DNA of 64,000 nt from JAKZVK01 sp965248255 (GTDB lineage: Bacteria > Acidobacteriota > Terriglobia > Bryobacterales > UBA6623). Every line of letters starts with the position of its first letter. Position 1 is the stretch's first letter. The notes beneath the pieces were generated by a model. That model saw only the letters and a program-made list of their open reading frames with translations. It had not been told where the DNA came from and searched no databases. The position numbers were made by a program, and so were the translations under genes. Below, in pieces: positions 45,878 to 54,236 of this stretch. Location of the stretch: assembly GCA_965248255.1 (NCBI GenBank), contig CBDFIW010000004.1, positions 2,294,001 to 2,358,000 of the forward strand, read 5' to 3'.

Positions 45878-47227
45878 CTAGGGATTGCCCAGCGCAATCG
45901 CCGCCTCGACCATCTGTCGGCCGCCGGGAACCGCCTCGCCGAACTCCTGGTAGATCGCCCGGCTCGCCGCGCGAAACGCCTGTTGATCGGCCTCGTTGAC
46001 CTCGATGCCCCCAGCCCTGAGTTCGGCGAGTAGCTCTTCGTCGATCTTCTTGGCGGCCGCGTAGACGTATTCCTGGGTCTCCTTTGCCGTCGTCTCGAGA
46101 ATCGAGCGGATCGGTTCGGGCAGGTTGTTCCATTTTCGGGCTGAGACGGTCAAAAAGGCCGGGCTATAGACGTGGCGGGTGAGCGAAAGGTAGGTTTGCA
46201 CCTCTTGGAACTTCTGGCTGTGAATCTGCGTGAGAGGGTTCTCCTCGCCGTCCATCACACCGGTCTGGAGGGCGATGAAGACTTCCGACAACGGCATCGG
46301 TGTCGGGTTGGCGCCATAGGACTGGAACATCTTCACGCGCCAGCGGCCTTTCGGCGTGCGCAGCTTGATGCCTTTGAGGTCATCGGGGACGACGATAGGC
46401 CGTGTGCTGTTGGTGATGTGGCGAAAGCCGTTCTCCCAGACCGCGAGGACCTTGTAGCCCTTGGCTTGGGTCGCCGGCGCCAGCTTCTCCCAGAAAATCT
46501 CGCTCTCGATACGGCGCAGGTGCTCGCGGTCCTGAACAAGATACGGCATCTCAAACAGGCCGAACTCGTCCACCACCGACGACATGATCGTGGAAGGCAG
46601 CGAGAAGTCGATCGTGCCGAGCTTGAGTTTCTGCAGAAGCACCTCGTCGGTTCCAAGCTGGCTCGACCCGAACACGACCACGCGGGCCGCCTCACCTAGC
46701 TTCTCGTTGGCGCGGCGCGCAAACTCCTCGGCCGAGAGAGCCACTAACGATCCCGGGTTGGCGACGTGGCCCAGCTTCAGCTCGAGCGAGCCTCGATTCC
46801 CTCCCCCGTCGCCGCAGGAGAGGGCGCCCAGCACCGACAGCAGGACCACCGTGCGCAGCCTCCGGCTCCGGAGCCTGTGTTTACGTCTGAAGTGGCGGTA
46901 AGCCGCTAGGTTCAGCACAATCATCACGACCGCCCCGATCACGAGCGTGCCCTGCGAGGCGTCAAGATAGATGAGTCTTTCGAGATACCGCGCAATAAAC
47001 GTGCCCTCGTAGGTCGAAAGCTCGGCTTGGCGCCGAAACCAGTTCTCGACGAATGTGAGCGGGCAGATCCAGCCGCCAACCTCGACGGTCAAACCGTAGG
47101 TCATCGCCGCCAGATGGGCCCACTTCCAGCTACGTTTCCGCCAGGCAAATAGGGAGCCGAACAGGACGAACAGAATGAACAGGAAGTGGAGGCCGACGGT
47201 CAGCTCTACCCCAAGTCGCCACAGCAC
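45878..47227 (-). CDS. dctP: DUF2784-like membrane domain continuous with TRAP solute-binding protein (DctP)
   Basis: 449 residues. Residues 1-115 (from GTG 47227) form a four-helix membrane domain of the DUF2784 type: LHFLFILFVLFGSLFAWR, TVEVGGWICPLTFVENWFRR, YEGTFIARYLERLIYLD. The remainder is a DctP extracellular solute-binding protein: signal VVLLSVLGALSCGDGGG (lipobox LSC), LKLGHVANPGSLV, VFGSSQLGTDEVLLQKLKLGTIDF, LKGIKLRTPKGRW and VMDGEENPLTQI. DctP may instead start at GTG 46849 with GGAGG eight to nine bases upstream, since the lipobox signal lies there. So either two in-frame coding units or a true fusion. Start of the leftward TRAP operon. Confidence 0.85.
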   Translation of the reverse strand: MLWRLGVELTVGLHFLFILFVLFGSLFAWRKRSWKWAHLAAMTYGLTVEVGGWICPLTFVENWFRRQAELSTYEGTFIARYLERLIYLDASQGTLVIGAVVMIVLNLAAYRHFRRKHRLRSRRLRTVVLLSVLGALSCGDGGGNRGSLELKLGHVANPGSLVALSAEEFARRANEKLGEAARVVVFGSSQLGTDEVLLQKLKLGTIDFSLPSTIMSSVVDEFGLFEMPYLVQDREHLRRIESEIFWEKLAPATQAKGYKVLAVWENGFRHITNSTRPIVVPDDLKGIKLRTPKGRWRVKMFQSYGANPTPMPLSEVFIALQTGVMDGEENPLTQIHSQKFQEVQTYLSLTRHVYSPAFLTVSARKWNNLPEPIRSILETTAKETQEYVYAAAKKIDEELLAELRAGGIEVNEADQQAFRAASRAIYQEFGEAVPGGRQMVEAAIALGNP

Positions 47228-47294
47228 AAGTGTATTCTACCGTGGGCGGTGGGTTTGACCCAAATCCGTCCGTAGGTTTGCCGGTAAAAGAGGA

Positions 47295-47440
47295 GCCTAG
47301 TCCGCGACGCGGACGTTGGAAAGTAGCCCACGGCGCAAGCCGTGGGAACTCGACTGTTTCTCGTTTTCCTCCCGCCAGCAGGCACCGACAGGAAAAACGG
47401 CTCGAATGCCCCCGCCGGGGCGCAAAGTGCGGTCGTCAAG
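47295..47440. repeat. REP-like palindrome (third copy of the 209-446 module)
   Basis: Contains GTCCGCGACGCGGACGTTGG, then AGTAGCCCACGGCGCAAGCC and GTGGG, a palindrome related to the modules at 209-446. Part of the 368-base gap between dctP and ku; the promoters of both divergent genes must also be here. Confidence 0.55.
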
Positions 47441-47595
47441 GATTACGCACGGATTTTGGACTTGACGGACCCATCCCTAGTGGTTGCAAGAACTTTCACC
47501 CCTGGGCTACGATTGGAGAAGCGTTTTCGAGCCCGTTCGGCCGCCCCCCGCACGGTTTTCACGCTCGGGCTCAGGCTAATCTCAGGGGAGGTCCC

Positions 47596-48468
47596 ATGGC
47601 CGCTACCGTCTGGAAGGGCTACGTCACGTTTGGCTTGATTTCGGTTCCTGTGCGCCTGTTTACCGCGGCGCGCAGCGAGCGGGTCAGCTTCAACCAGCTC
47701 CACAGCACGTGCCACACGCGCATCCGGCAGCAACTCTACTGTCCGACGTGCGATTGCACGGTCGAGCGCGCTGAGATCGTCAAAGGGTACCAGTACGTCA
47801 AGGATCAGTATGTCCTGGTGGAGGACGCCGAGATCAAGAAGGTCCAGCCGAAGTCGGCCGACGGCATGGAAATCCTGGAGTTCGTCAAGTTGGAGGAGGT
47901 CGACCCGCTCTACTTCGACAGCTCCTATTACCTCGTTCCCGAGGACGCCGGCCGCAAGGCTTACCATCTGCTCGTTGAAACGATGGAGGAGGCCGGCTAC
48001 GCGGCTGTCGCCAAGCTGGCGATGCACCAGCGCGAGTACACGGTGCTCGTCCGGGCCCGCGAGCAAGGGCTGACGCTTCATACGATGTACTACCCCAACG
48101 AGATCCGCCGCCTGGCCGAGTACGGGTCCAACGGTTCCGAGGGTGGCTTCGAGGTCAAGCCCGCGGAGTCGAAGCTGGCCCGGCAGTTGATCGAAAGCCT
48201 CGCGGCCCCGTTCAAGCCCGAGAAGTATGCGGACGAGTACCAACACCGGCTCAAAGAGCTGATCGAGGCCAAGCGCGCAGGCAAAGAGACGACCGCCACC
48301 GAGGGGCCGAAGCTGGCCCCCGTCATCGACCTCATGGACGCCCTGCAGAAGAGCCTTCAGTCACAGCCTAAGAAGAAAGGTCCGGCCCGTGCCGCCGCCG
48401 CGCAGGCCGAGGGAGATAGCGTCAGGAAGGCACGGCCCGCGCGCAAGAAAGCCCGCAAAGCGAGCTAG
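47596..48468 (+). CDS. ku: Ku protein (non-homologous end joining)
   Basis: 290 residues. Binds DNA ends and recruits ligase LigD. Begins MAATVWKGYVTFGLISVPVR, the diagnostic opening, with the bridge HSTCHTRIRQQLYCPTCD and the core YFDSSYYLVPEDAGRKAY and REYTVLVRAREQGL. A Lys/Ala-rich tail (SQPKKKGPARAAA, KARPARKKARKAS) is the usual extended C-terminus. ATG 47596 has GGGGAG upstream. No ligD is adjacent within the window, which is unusual since the two are often linked. Confidence 0.95.
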   Translation: MAATVWKGYVTFGLISVPVRLFTAARSERVSFNQLHSTCHTRIRQQLYCPTCDCTVERAEIVKGYQYVKDQYVLVEDAEIKKVQPKSADGMEILEFVKLEEVDPLYFDSSYYLVPEDAGRKAYHLLVETMEEAGYAAVAKLAMHQREYTVLVRAREQGLTLHTMYYPNEIRRLAEYGSNGSEGGFEVKPAESKLARQLIESLAAPFKPEKYADEYQHRLKELIEAKRAGKETTATEGPKLAPVIDLMDALQKSLQSQPKKKGPARAAAAQAEGDSVRKARPARKKARKAS

Positions 48469-48647
48469 CCCGGGAGCCGGCCCCGGCATCGGCCGCGGAA
48501 GCCGCTTTAGCCCTCCTACGGCAGCGCGCAAGCGGCCGGCGATAGTTGGCTTTGGCTTTGCGGGCCTGTGATATAATCCGCTATTCTGATCTTAGAGGAC
48601 CCGGGTGGATTGATCGGTTCTCTTTGCGAAGGAGACCTCGTTTACCT

Positions 48648-48917
48648 ATGGCGTACGTAATCGCGGAACCATGCATCGGCACGAAAGACACGGCTTGTGT
48701 AGACGCCTGTCCGGTTGACTGCATCCACCCCAAGTCCGACGAAGAGGATTTCGAAGAGGCCAAGATGCTCTACATCGAACCCGACGAGTGCATCGATTGC
48801 GGCGCTTGTGTGCCGGTCTGCCCGGTTTCGGCGATCTTCGCTCTCGAAGACCTGCCTGAAAAGTGGAACGAGTTCACCGAGCAGAACGCGGCCTACTACG
48901 GCAAGACGGCGGAATAA
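48648..48917 (+). CDS. 7Fe-8S ferredoxin (FdxA-like)
   Basis: 89 residues. The open frame extends to 48546 but ATG 48648 (MAYVIAEPCIGTKDTAC) with AAGGAG upstream is the family start. First cluster: CIGTKDTACVDACPVDCIH, spacing that supports a 3Fe-4S site; second: CIDCGACVPVCPV for a 4Fe-4S site. Electron carrier; partner unknown. Monocistronic. Confidence 0.94.
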   Translation: MAYVIAEPCIGTKDTACVDACPVDCIHPKSDEEDFEEAKMLYIEPDECIDCGACVPVCPVSAIFALEDLPEKWNEFTEQNAAYYGKTAE

Positions 48918-48933
48918 CTTGATTCGCCCCGCC

Positions 48934-48961
48934 TGCCGGCTTCCCCTACGGGGAGCCGGCA
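48934..48961 (+). terminator. GC-rich hairpin after the ferredoxin gene
   Basis: TGCCGGC-TT-CCCC, loop TAC, GGGG-A-GCCGGCA, 17 bases after the ferredoxin stop. It has no T-run nearby, so it is a weak terminator candidate or a REP-like unit. Confidence 0.5.
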
Positions 48962-49121
48962 AGACGCGGGCATGCGACCTTCCCTTGTAGTTTTCCTCAG
49001 GCGGTTTCAGTTAAGTGCGACTCGCCCACGCGGGAGCGCGGCACGGGCGGCGGCTTCAGACATACGACCGTCCTCAACGCTCCCTCAGGGTCGTGGCTCG
49101 GCTGGGAGGTGCTGCGCCGCT

Positions 49122-49661
49122 CTAAAGGACTGGGATGCTGACTGCCACCGTCTTTGGCGGTAGGCAGGCTTTGCTGTTGCAAGCCTGATAGCGCAGCTTG
49201 CCGGTCAGCTCCGTCAAGGAGGCGGGGAGTTGCCCGGGGACCTCGAAGGTCGTGCGGATGACGATCTTGCCCGAGTACACCGCGAGCGGCCTATCTGAGA
49301 AGTCGTAAGTCACTTGCTGCGCTTCGGGATACTTGACGTCCTTCACCTCGAGCGGGGCGGCGGCCCAAGTGAGCCGGGTGGGAATGAGATAGTCTTCGGC
49401 CGGTTGGTCGGAGTTGATGTGGTAACCACCGCGGATCTGCACGGTCAGCGGGACGACTATCGTCTTTCCCGACTCGAGCGTCACCGGAGGACTTGGAACC
49501 ACGGTCGCGGCCCGCATGCCCCGATACGACTGAGCAGCAAGCGGCCCGGTGGCGAGAGCGCCGAAGAGGAGCAAGAAACCTAGCGGACGGATCACGCTAC
49601 GGACCTCGCACCCGCGGTCTGGGCCGGCGTTCGATCCTGGCATCGTATTCGTTCGGTTCAC
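49122..49661 (-). CDS. Exported DsbD N-terminal-like domain protein
   Basis: 179 residues. The N-terminus has a hydrophobic signal (PLGFLLLFGALATGPLAAQ), with possible starts at ATG 49661 or GTG 49595. The mature part matches the N-terminal (alpha) domain of DsbD: GGYHINSDQP, LTWAAAPLEVKDVKYP, and a Cys pair in RYQACNSKACLPPK. Such domains pass electrons from the cytoplasm to periplasmic partners. Ten bases after the TlpA-like gene, so one operon. The membrane part of DsbD is not encoded here. Confidence 0.82.
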   Translation of the reverse strand: MNRTNTMPGSNAGPDRGCEVRSVIRPLGFLLLFGALATGPLAAQSYRGMRAATVVPSPPVTLESGKTIVVPLTVQIRGGYHINSDQPAEDYLIPTRLTWAAAPLEVKDVKYPEAQQVTYDFSDRPLAVYSGKIVIRTTFEVPGQLPASLTELTGKLRYQACNSKACLPPKTVAVSIPVL

Positions 49662-49671
49662 GGAGCTGGGT

Positions 49672-50205
49672 CTAGAGTAACTGCTCGATCTGTTCCTCGT
49701 AGTCGCCCTTGCTGATCAGGCCGGCGTGGGTTGCGACAATGCGGCCTTGTTTGTCAATCATGAACGTCGTTGGCAGAGCGGCAACCCCCCCGAACTCGTC
49801 GGCCATCTCGTCGCTGCCAACCACGACGGGGAAATTCAACTCCAACTCGTCCACAAACGGGCGGACCACCTCCCAGCCTTCGTCGTCGAGCGACACCGCC
49901 ACCACCGAGAAGCCCTTGTCTTTGTACTTGCGCTGGAACTCGACAAACCAGGGCATCTCGATCTTGCACGGGCCGCACCAGGTGGCCCAGAAGTTCAACA
50001 GCACCACCTTTCCCTGAAACTCCGAAAGCTTCACGTCTCTGCCCCGCTCGTCGGGCAGGGTAAAGTCCGGGGCGGGCTTTCCCTCGGCTTCGTTCGTCGC
50101 CGCTTGCGCCCTTTGCTCATCCACCAGGACGAGGTCACGCGTACAGGACGGCGCCACCAGGAGGCTCAGAGCCGATAGGAGTGTTAGGGTTAGGGGTCTA
50201 AGCAT
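49672..50205 (-). CDS. TlpA-like thiol:disulfide lipoprotein
   Basis: 177 residues from ATG 50205, which has AGGAGC six bases upstream (an in-frame ATG at 50220 lacks one). MLRPLTLTLLSALSLLVAPSC is a lipoprotein signal. Thioredoxin fold of the TlpA/ResA kind: APDFTLPDERGRDVKLSEF, VVLLNFWATWCGPCKIEMPW (WCGPC) and cis-Pro ALPTTFMIDKQGR. It acts as a periplasmic disulfide reductant, for example for cytochrome c maturation. Followed by the DsbD-N-like gene. Confidence 0.93.
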   Translation of the reverse strand: MLRPLTLTLLSALSLLVAPSCTRDLVLVDEQRAQAATNEAEGKPAPDFTLPDERGRDVKLSEFQGKVVLLNFWATWCGPCKIEMPWFVEFQRKYKDKGFSVVAVSLDDEGWEVVRPFVDELELNFPVVVGSDEMADEFGGVAALPTTFMIDKQGRIVATHAGLISKGDYEEQIEQLL

Positions 50206-50369
50206 ACACAAGCTCCTCATTCCGTCTTCGATTATAGCTTTTCGGACCGGGGGCGAAGTCGGTTACGCATACAGCCGGATGTTCGGAAAGCAGGGGCCGG
50301 CCAGGCGCAGCACCCTGCGCCGCGGGAAAGGCGACCTAAGCTTTTCGCAACTGAGCGCGAGCGAACTCC

Positions 50370-51872
50370 ATGCCGAGATTCCAGCGAGCCCGAGCCACAC
50401 GCGACCTCCTGCCGGATGATACGGCGGCGCGGAACCACGTGCGCGAACAGTTCGCCCGCGTGGTCGAGTCGTATGGTTTTCAAGCGATCGAGACGCCGAC
50501 ATTTGAAAAAGTAGAGCTATTTTCGGCACGTTCGGGACCTGAGATCAAGAGTTCGATGCTCACGTTCCATCTAGATCATGAAGAGTTGGCACTGCGTCCG
50601 GAGATGACGGCGCCGGTGTGCCGCCTGATGGCCTCGGGATCGCTCGGCGAGGGCGGCGGGACGCAGAAGCTTTACTACGTCGCACCATGCTTTCGTTACT
50701 GCAGGCCGCGACCCGACCGCTACCGCGAGTTCACGCAGGCGGGCATTGAATGTCTGGGCGAGGCCGGTCCGGCCGCGGATGCGGAGGTGATTGCGGCGGC
50801 TTGCCGGTTCCTGCGGGCGATCGGCGTCCAGGGCTATCGGCTGAGGATCGGCTCGATCGGGATCTTCGGGGATCTGCTGCCTGCGGCGCTCGACGCCGAC
50901 GATCGCGCTGTCGTGATCGGTCACCTGGATCGGCTGATGAGCATTCGGGAGCAGGCGGCGGCGGCCCAGGCAAGCGATGGGGCGGCTCGCGCGGCGCTGA
51001 TCGACGAGTTGAAAACAGATCGCATCGACCTGGCAGCCATCCAGTCTGAGACGGATTACTCGGGGCCGGAGTCGATTGAGGCGCGTGCGACGGCCGGCGA
51101 GCAGGAGTTGGTGAAGCGGATCGCGGGCGAGGCCGAAGCGACGTACCGGCGCTTGTGGGAGGTGCAGGATCTGGTGTCGGGTGACGTGGCCGATCGGCTC
51201 ATAGGTGTTTCGCGGCTGAAGGGGCCGCTGGCGGACGTGGATCAGCAAGCCCGTGCGTTGCTAGCCGGAACCGGCGCGACGGAATCGCTTGACCGTTTGC
51301 TGGCGGTGTGCCGACATGTCGAAATGTACGCCATTGACCAGTTCGAGGTGGTGCTAGGAATCGCGCGGGGGTTTACGTTTTACACGAGTACTGTGTTCGA
51401 GATCTCGTCAAACGGGGACCAGCGGTCGGAGAAATACTGCGGCGGCGGGCGTTACGACCGCTTGGTAGAGGAGTTCGGCGGGCCCGCGATGCCGTCTTGC
51501 GGGTGCGCGTTTCGGTTTGACGGGTTGGTGGATGCGGTTCGATCTGGTGCAGCATGGTCGCCGCCCCGGTCTTTCGAGGTTTATCTGGTTGCGGAGTCGG
51601 AGCAGGAGCTGCCGGCGGCGGTCGGTTTGGCGGAAGGCTTGCGTGGGCTCGGCGTTCGGGCCGGGGTCGGAGTGGGGCCCCAGGATCAGCCGAGCAGCGA
51701 GGATCTCGAGAGCCGACGCTGCGAGCGCATTGCGTTGGTGTCGGCCAAAAGTGCACGGCAGGGGCTCGTGCGGGTCAGTGACGGCGTGTCAGTACGGGAG
51801 GTCGAGCTTGACGCGGACGCGCTCGCGAAGGCGTTGCAAAGTACGCACACGGGCCTCCGCGCGGCAAGCTAG
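50370..51872 (+). CDS. hisZ: HisZ-like ATP phosphoribosyltransferase regulatory subunit
   Basis: 500 residues, longer than usual HisZ (about 390). A class-II aminoacyl-tRNA-synthetase fold: LRPEMTAPVCRLMAS, APCFRYCRPRPDRYREFTQ (motif 2), GIARGFTFYTSTVFEI, and YCGGGRYDRLVEEFGG (motif 3). The C-terminal region resembles a degenerate HisRS anticodon domain. Extra helical residues (about 185-300) are inserted. HisG follows 17 bases later, which argues for HisZ, the partner that short HisG needs; a divergent histidyl-tRNA synthetase is the alternative. ATG 50370. Confidence 0.75.
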   Translation: MPRFQRARATRDLLPDDTAARNHVREQFARVVESYGFQAIETPTFEKVELFSARSGPEIKSSMLTFHLDHEELALRPEMTAPVCRLMASGSLGEGGGTQKLYYVAPCFRYCRPRPDRYREFTQAGIECLGEAGPAADAEVIAAACRFLRAIGVQGYRLRIGSIGIFGDLLPAALDADDRAVVIGHLDRLMSIREQAAAAQASDGAARAALIDELKTDRIDLAAIQSETDYSGPESIEARATAGEQELVKRIAGEAEATYRRLWEVQDLVSGDVADRLIGVSRLKGPLADVDQQARALLAGTGATESLDRLLAVCRHVEMYAIDQFEVVLGIARGFTFYTSTVFEISSNGDQRSEKYCGGGRYDRLVEEFGGPAMPSCGCAFRFDGLVDAVRSGAAWSPPRSFEVYLVAESEQELPAAVGLAEGLRGLGVRAGVGVGPQDQPSSEDLESRRCERIALVSAKSARQGLVRVSDGVSVREVELDADALAKALQSTHTGLRAAS

Positions 51873-51889
51873 AGTAAATAGAATCAACC

Positions 51890-52666
51890 ATGACACAGGT
51901 TCGGTTTGCGATTCCCAAGGGAAGCCTCGAGAAGACCACCGCCGCCTTCCTCGACCGCGCCGATATGCGTCCGGAAGGCTACGCCGACGGCAGCCGCAGC
52001 TACCGGCCGCATCTCGACATTCCCGGGTTGACGGTGAAGGTGCTGCGGCCGCAAGAGATTCCCTACATGATCGCCGCCGGGTTCTACGACATGGGCATCT
52101 CGGGGCGGGACTGGTATCTGGAGAGCGAGTGCGCCGCCAACGTCGAAGACTTGGTCGACCTCGGCTTCGGACGCGTCGATATTGTTCTGGCCGTTCCCGA
52201 AGCGTGGGAGGACGTCCACTCCACCGACGACCTCTTCACCAAGTTCGTCAATTCAACGGGAACGCATCCGCTGCGCATCTGGACCGAATACCTGAACCTG
52301 ACGGAGACTCTCGTCCGGCGGTACACGGATCTCGAGCCGTCGCTCTACAGCCCCTACTCGCGGCTGCATGTCGAACGCCGCACGTCGTCGCCGGTTGCCA
52401 TCTTTCATTCCTTCGGCGCGACCGAATCGAAGCCCCCCGAGGACGGCGACGCGATTGTCGACAACACCGAAACCGGCCGCACGCTGCGCGCCAACGGACT
52501 GAAGATCATCGCTAAGGTGTTGCCCAACTCCACGGCCCGGCTGATGGCCAATCGCCGGTCGCTGCGCAATCACGATAAGCTCGGCATCATTCAGCACGTG
52601 CGGGAAGCGCTTGCCGGCGCGGCGCCGTCGCGCCACGAGGCCGAGCCCGTATTTGGGCATATCTAG
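51890..52666 (+). CDS. hisG: ATP phosphoribosyltransferase (HisG)
   Basis: 258 residues. Catalyses the first step of histidine biosynthesis (ATP + PRPP). Opens QVRFAIPKGSLEKTTAAFLD and contains LTVKVLRPQEIPYMIAAGFYDMGISGRDW, the EYLNLTETLVRRY region, and DAIVDNTETGRTLRANGLKI, the PRPP-site motif. The C-terminal ACT-like regulatory domain of long HisG is not evident, consistent with dependence on HisZ. ATG 51890, 17 bases after hisZ. Confidence 0.9.
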   Translation: MTQVRFAIPKGSLEKTTAAFLDRADMRPEGYADGSRSYRPHLDIPGLTVKVLRPQEIPYMIAAGFYDMGISGRDWYLESECAANVEDLVDLGFGRVDIVLAVPEAWEDVHSTDDLFTKFVNSTGTHPLRIWTEYLNLTETLVRRYTDLEPSLYSPYSRLHVERRTSSPVAIFHSFGATESKPPEDGDAIVDNTETGRTLRANGLKIIAKVLPNSTARLMANRRSLRNHDKLGIIQHVREALAGAAPSRHEAEPVFGHI

Positions 52667-52835
52667 CGAGAACCACGTTGGTCCTCGTTCCTCTCGGGAC
52701 ACGTGCGAGACCCACTCTACCGGTGACGGTGAGCGTTCGCCGGATAGCGAGTCGGCACGGGTTGCACCGACACTCCGGAGTTGTGGCATGGTTTGTCGAA
52801 GGGGTGGAACCCTTGAGGAAAGCCGGAGGTGAAGA

Positions 52836-54170
52836 ATGAATACGTTCAGGTCATGGGATCGGCGGGACTTCTTGAAGGCGGCGGGCTTCGGGTTGGCGGG
52901 TGCCGCGGGGCTTGCCGCTCAACCCGCGGCCGCGGCGCAGCAGAGTGCGGGAGGGTCCGGGTCATCCGGCCCGGCCGGGCCCAAGATCACCGGGATCAAG
53001 ACGTACAAATTCAACGTCGACACCGGGCAGGAGATCCGCGACCCCAGCAACAAGCAAGCGGTCTCGAGTCCGTTCAAGACTTGGCTGTTTCTGAAGATCG
53101 AAACCGACCAGGGCATCGAAGGCTGGGGCGAGGCGAGCATCGAGTGGCTGTCGCCGGTGATCGAAACGACGCTGCTCGAGTGGAAGCCGCTGCTGATCGG
53201 ACGCAACGCCCTCGACGTGGCGGCGATCTGCGAGGACATTACCAACCGCCTGCCCTGGAAAGGGGGACCGGTGATCGGCAGCGCTATCGCCGCGGTGAAC
53301 ATGGCGCTCTATGACATCGCCGGGAAGGCCTGGGGCGTGCCGGTCTACCAGATCCTGGGAGGCAAGAGACGGGACCGCATCAAGATCTATAACGGCGGGA
53401 TCAACTTCGAGTCAGTGGATAAGGCTCGAAGGGAGGCGCGGGCAGCGGTGGACCGGGGGGCGCGGGGGCTGAAAGGCAATCCGTTGGAATCGCGCACCTG
53501 GGCGATGGACCATCAGGCGCTGAAGCACTCGACAGCGATCGTGAGGGCGGTTCGCGAGGAGGTCGGCCCGGATGTGGAGCTGATGCTCGATACTCACGGC
53601 AGCCCGAGTCCGGCGTTGAGCATCGCTTTCGCTCAGATGGTGGCGCCCTACCGTCCTCTGTTTTTGGAAGAGCCGGTCAAGGTGGGTTCGGTCGAGGCGC
53701 TCAAAGAGGTCTCCTCGAAAAGCCCAGTGCCGATCGCGACGGGCGAGAAGCTATTCTCGTTCCGAGACTTCAAAGAGGTCATTGACGCGCGCGCCTGCGC
53801 CTTCCTGCAGCCGGACGTGAGCCACAGTTTCGGCATTACGAACTTCGTCCACATCGCGCGGGCGGCCCGGGAGGCGCAGATGCTAATGGCGCCGCACAAT
53901 GCCGGAGGGCCGATCCATTTCGCCGCGATGCTGCAGGCCGATGCGGTTGTGAGCAACTTCCTCATTCAGGAGGTGTCGGGGTTCTGGCTGGCCCGCTTTG
54001 GCGAGTATGTCGATCACGACTTCGGATTCAAGGATGGCTTCATCGAGTTGAACGACCGCCCGGGGTTGGGGATCGGCGTCAAAGAAGAGCACGTTGCGCA
54101 GCTACGGTACGACGAGAGCATGTTGTATCGGCAGTATCGGAATGCGGATGGTAGTTGGAAGGGGTGGTAG
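52836..54170 (+). CDS. Tat-exported enolase-superfamily (mandelate racemase-like) enzyme
   Basis: 444 residues from ATG 52836 with CGGAGGTGAAGA upstream. SWDRRDFLKAAGFG is a twin-arginine signal. The capping domain TWLFLKIETDQGIEGWGEAS leads into a TIM barrel: metal ligands in ELMLDTHG, FLEEPVK and ATGEKLFSF, with HN-type residues near LMAPHNAGG. This family includes mandelate racemase, galactonate dehydratase and related acid-sugar enzymes; the catalytic set visible does not identify the substrate. Cytosolic in most bacteria, so the Tat signal is unusual. Confidence 0.88.
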   Translation: MNTFRSWDRRDFLKAAGFGLAGAAGLAAQPAAAAQQSAGGSGSSGPAGPKITGIKTYKFNVDTGQEIRDPSNKQAVSSPFKTWLFLKIETDQGIEGWGEASIEWLSPVIETTLLEWKPLLIGRNALDVAAICEDITNRLPWKGGPVIGSAIAAVNMALYDIAGKAWGVPVYQILGGKRRDRIKIYNGGINFESVDKARREARAAVDRGARGLKGNPLESRTWAMDHQALKHSTAIVRAVREEVGPDVELMLDTHGSPSPALSIAFAQMVAPYRPLFLEEPVKVGSVEALKEVSSKSPVPIATGEKLFSFRDFKEVIDARACAFLQPDVSHSFGITNFVHIARAAREAQMLMAPHNAGGPIHFAAMLQADAVVSNFLIQEVSGFWLARFGEYVDHDFGFKDGFIELNDRPGLGIGVKEEHVAQLRYDESMLYRQYRNADGSWKGW

Positions 54171-54236
54171 GGTGGCGGGCAAGCAGGGAGCAACGTGAAG
54201 GATTCCGGGCGGTTGCGTTGGTGCTAGGCTTCTCGT

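Noticed and set aside
45798..46133. Extension of dctQ upstream to 46133
   Set aside because: The extra residues are the antisense or shifted frame of dctP and contain no membrane helix; ATG 45797 gives a normal DctQ.
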